Source: DAOUJW01 sp034421015
Lineage (GTDB): Bacteria; Chloroflexota; Dehalococcoidia; Lucifugimonadales; UBA2985
NCBI GenBank assembly: GCA_034421015.1
Contig: DAOUKT010000024.1
Coordinates: forward strand, 46,091 to 110,090
Reading direction: 5' to 3'
DNA: 64,000 nt
The notes beneath the pieces were generated by a model. It ran no database searches and had not been told where the DNA came from. It was given only the letters and a program-made list of their open reading frames with translations. A program made the translations under genes and the position numbers. This document shows positions 62,289 through 64,000 of the stretch, piece after piece; the first letter of the stretch is position 1; every line of letters starts with the position of its first letter.

Positions 62289-62432
62289 CCTTTGCCGTCA
62301 CTCGCGATACCATTGACCCTCAGTCGGCATTTGCCTTCATGGTTGGGTTCCGGGGTCAGACGCTCCCCCCCTCTCCCCGAAACCCAACGAGACCGCAGAC
62401 CGGCAGGCTTTCCCGCATATTGCCACATTGGA

Positions 62433-63323
62433 CTAGGTACCACCCGACTCCGGTTGGGCTAGCATAGAGCCATATCCCCGTTCCTCCACTAGGTGAGTCA
62501 CCGACACCCTGCCCCTGCTGTCGTATCCCGCACGGTACGCATACTCCACCTCGGCGCCCCAGGGCACACGACCGCCGACCCGAATGGCATCCTCGTTCCC
62601 ATGAGATGAAGGTCCACCTGCGCCGCGCACAACCACGCCGTGACGTTCGCCCTTCCTCCATGCCAGCACCTTCACCTCGGCTGGCACGACTCGTTCCTCC
62701 CTCGTCGGCCTGAACAGGACCTTGTGCAGCCTCTTCAGAACGCTGCCTGATGGAGTGGTCTTCTGCGACATGATGTTGGAGAGATGAGCGGTGCTAATCC
62801 CAGCCTGTCTGGCCGCCTCGCTCTGGCTTATCCCGTGGGCGTCCATCCGGTTCCAGAGGGCTTGTTGATCAACGCATGCCCGATTGGCCGGCTCTACCTT
62901 TACCTGCGCCTCCAGGACCGACTCGACCCTCGCCTGGACCTTGACACCCATTGTCCTGCGGCCTCGTGACACGGCGGTCATGTAGCCTGGAGTGACACCA
63001 ACGCGTTCTGCCAGCTCCACCATGCTCATACCCAGCTCACGGGCTCGCTCCCGGACAAAACTGCTCTCCCCGGCCACTACTTCCCTCTGCCGGTAGACAA
63101 CCCCCTCGCCGGGAGCCTCTCCCAGTACCGCCGTTGCCTTCTCCCGCATTCTGGCGGTCCACGTCCTTTGTCCAGACCCAAGCATCGAAAGGTAGCCAGG
63201 CGTGACGCCCAGTTCGGCTGCAAGCTCCCTCATCGTCAGCCCGCAGCGCCTTGCCGCCGCCCTGAGCGCTGACTCAGTTCCGGTCCTGTCCTTGGTCCCG
63301 TTATCCTTGGTTGCCGCTGTCAT
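62433..63323 (-). CDS. Regulator with three tandem helix-turn-helix domains
   Basis: A 296-residue protein with three XRE-like HTH units in series at about 18-68 (CGLTMRELAAELGVTPGYLSMLGSG), 88-138 (LGMSMVELAERVGVTPGYMTAVSRG) and 152-202 (HGISQSEAARQAGISTAHLSNIMSQ). The first two are close copies of each other. A C-terminal beta-rich segment (about 215-290, GGRVPWGAEVEYAYRAGY) follows. The ATG at 63,323 is behind AAGGAGGT. It lies between the Argonaute operon (convergent) and an IS21-like end. It may control the island or belong to a mobile element. Confidence 0.75.
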   Translation of the reverse strand: MTAATKDNGTKDRTGTESALRAAARRCGLTMRELAAELGVTPGYLSMLGSGQRTWTARMREKATAVLGEAPGEGVVYRQREVVAGESSFVRERARELGMSMVELAERVGVTPGYMTAVSRGRRTMGVKVQARVESVLEAQVKVEPANRACVDQQALWNRMDAHGISQSEAARQAGISTAHLSNIMSQKTTPSGSVLKRLHKVLFRPTREERVVPAEVKVLAWRKGERHGVVVRGAGGPSSHGNEDAIRVGGRVPWGAEVEYAYRAGYDSRGRVSVTHLVEERGYGSMLAQPESGGT

Positions 63324-63402
63324 CTCGACCTCCTTCTTCTGTGTCGCTTCTGTGTCGTGCTGTTTGCGTTGCCCTGGATGGGCCCGATTCCGGGCAAAGA
63401 GA

Positions 63403-63432
63403 AAGGGCCGGCCCCGTATGGGACCGGCCCTT
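63403..63432. terminator. GC-rich hairpin upstream of the triple-HTH gene
   Basis: AAGGGCCGG (63,403-63,411) and CCGGCCCTT (63,424-63,432) pair, with an inner CCC/GGG, around GTAT. It lies about 80 bases before the minus-strand ATG and could be an attenuator in its leader or a terminator of a gene to the right. Confidence 0.4.
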
Positions 63433-63889
63433 GCGTGTTGGATGTGGGTCGCTGGAAGCCCTTCAGAGACTCGCCATCTCTTGAAGCACTGACTTGCCTG
63501 CCGGGTCACAGCCCGGCTTGAAGCCAATGCACCTACGCTTGCTTAGCAACCCATCGCATGTACTCTGGAATCCGTGAAGTGAATGGGCACCTCCTTTCTT
63601 GTGATATGGCCTATTTGTCCCCGGAATCAGACACTTCCAAAGGGACTTGGCGAAAACTGAGCACACCCCTCCCAAGGATGTGTGGCCGAACCAGAAACGG
63701 AATCGTGTGGATGGGAAAGAAGACACAGGTCTCCCAGGGCGAAGCGCTGAGGAAAACATGTTGGGGAACGTAATACGGTGAAGCGGCCCATCTGCGAGAG
63801 GATCACAGGTGGACGCTTGTGAGAAGGGCGTAGAGCTGCCCAGGGTGAGTGGATGTAGAGAATAGCTTGGTGGGGGTTTCTATATCTGA
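63433..63889. other. Gene-free stretch before the IS21-like end
   Basis: No gene can be supported here. A minus-strand AAAGGAGG at about 63,590 is followed by short frames without a usable start. A small hairpin GCCGGGTCACAGCCCGGC is present near 63,507. Codon-like structure is absent on both strands. Confidence 0.4.
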
Positions 63890-64000
63890 TGTCAACGCCG
63901 GATTAGATTTGACCCACTATCGCCGGTTTAGTATTGACCCACCCCTGGCTGTGATTTCGTATTCTGGGATTCCTCCGATGATGGATTGAGCATCTGTTGT
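63890..64000. mobile_element. Terminus of an IS21-family insertion sequence, cut by window edge
   Basis: The sequence begins TGTCAACGCCGG and has two 22-base repeats at 25-base spacing: CGCCGGATTAGATTTGACCCAC (63,896-63,917; read as CGCCGG-TTAG-TTGACCCAC) and a close copy at 63,921-63,942. A TGT end with multiple terminal repeats containing TTGACCCAC is the hallmark of IS21-family ends. The istA/istB genes would lie to the right of the window. Confidence 0.6.

Noticed and set aside
63463..63759. Minus-strand ORF ending CDPAGKSVLQEMASL behind an AAAGGAGG sequence
   Set aside because: No start codon lies in the right frame and distance after the ribosome-like site; the frame upstream is unstructured.

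Overview
The window reads as one contig from a moderately GC-rich, aerobic Chloroflexota bacterium, most like the Dehalococcoidia/SAR202 branch. This is inferred from gene content: a caa3-type oxidase with its assembly genes, deazaflavin (F420)-type oxidoreductases, a CaiB/BaiF CoA-transferase, bacterial PolX, a DUF2851 protein and a SEC-C-tailed SecA. No rRNA or intact tRNA is present to confirm it, and no CRISPR array was seen.

Region 1 (1-7,200) holds branched-chain amino-acid synthesis (ilvC, cut by the window edge, and leuA, with two small unknown genes between them). A small aspartic protease-like gene, two tandem DppB-type permeases and an acyl-CoA dehydrogenase lacking its C-terminal domain follow. 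Region 2 (7,500-14,600) has a Fur-family regulator, a YceI-type lipoprotein, a three-gene ATP-grasp/transglutaminase/alpha-E peptide-modification cassette, and dnaN. Region 3 (14,860-22,975, minus strand) is a complete aa3/caa3 oxidase operon: subunit II with a fused cytochrome c, I, III, IV fused to an azurin-like domain, then CtaG, CtaA, CtaB and Sco. Electrons from copper or heme carriers would pass to II and I, while CtaB/CtaA make heme A and CtaG/Sco deliver copper.

Region 4 (23,200-46,020) is mostly housekeeping: an alpha/beta hydrolase, a HEAT protein, valS, polX, secA, prs, two F420-type proteins, a VOC protein, a cNMP-binding protein behind an elaborate promoter, an aspartate dehydrogenase, an XRE regulator with a perfect palindromic operator, DUF2851, tsaD, a DinB protein and a tandem-fused CoA-transferase.

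Region 5 (46,700-62,290) looks like a defence island with visibly lower GC in parts. It carries a TIR-STAND-TPR protein, a PadR/membrane-protein pair and a cluster of small unknown genes. A tightly packed four-gene run follows: a single-chain nuclease-helicase-methyltransferase (type ISP-like) with an extra C-terminal domain, a DUF7689-like protein, a SIR2 / GHKL-ATPase / APAZ-like protein of 854 residues, and a short Argonaute with a decayed PIWI site. The last pair is a SPARSA-like system with an unusual extra ATPase module, and it is the best candidate for an undescribed system here. The right end has a regulator with three tandem helix-turn-helix domains and the terminal repeats of what looks like an IS21-family insertion sequence.

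Dispersed repeats (a MITE/REP-like family in three intergenic copies, plus other palindromic repeats) punctuate the core region. All functions are assigned from motifs read by eye; no database search was run.
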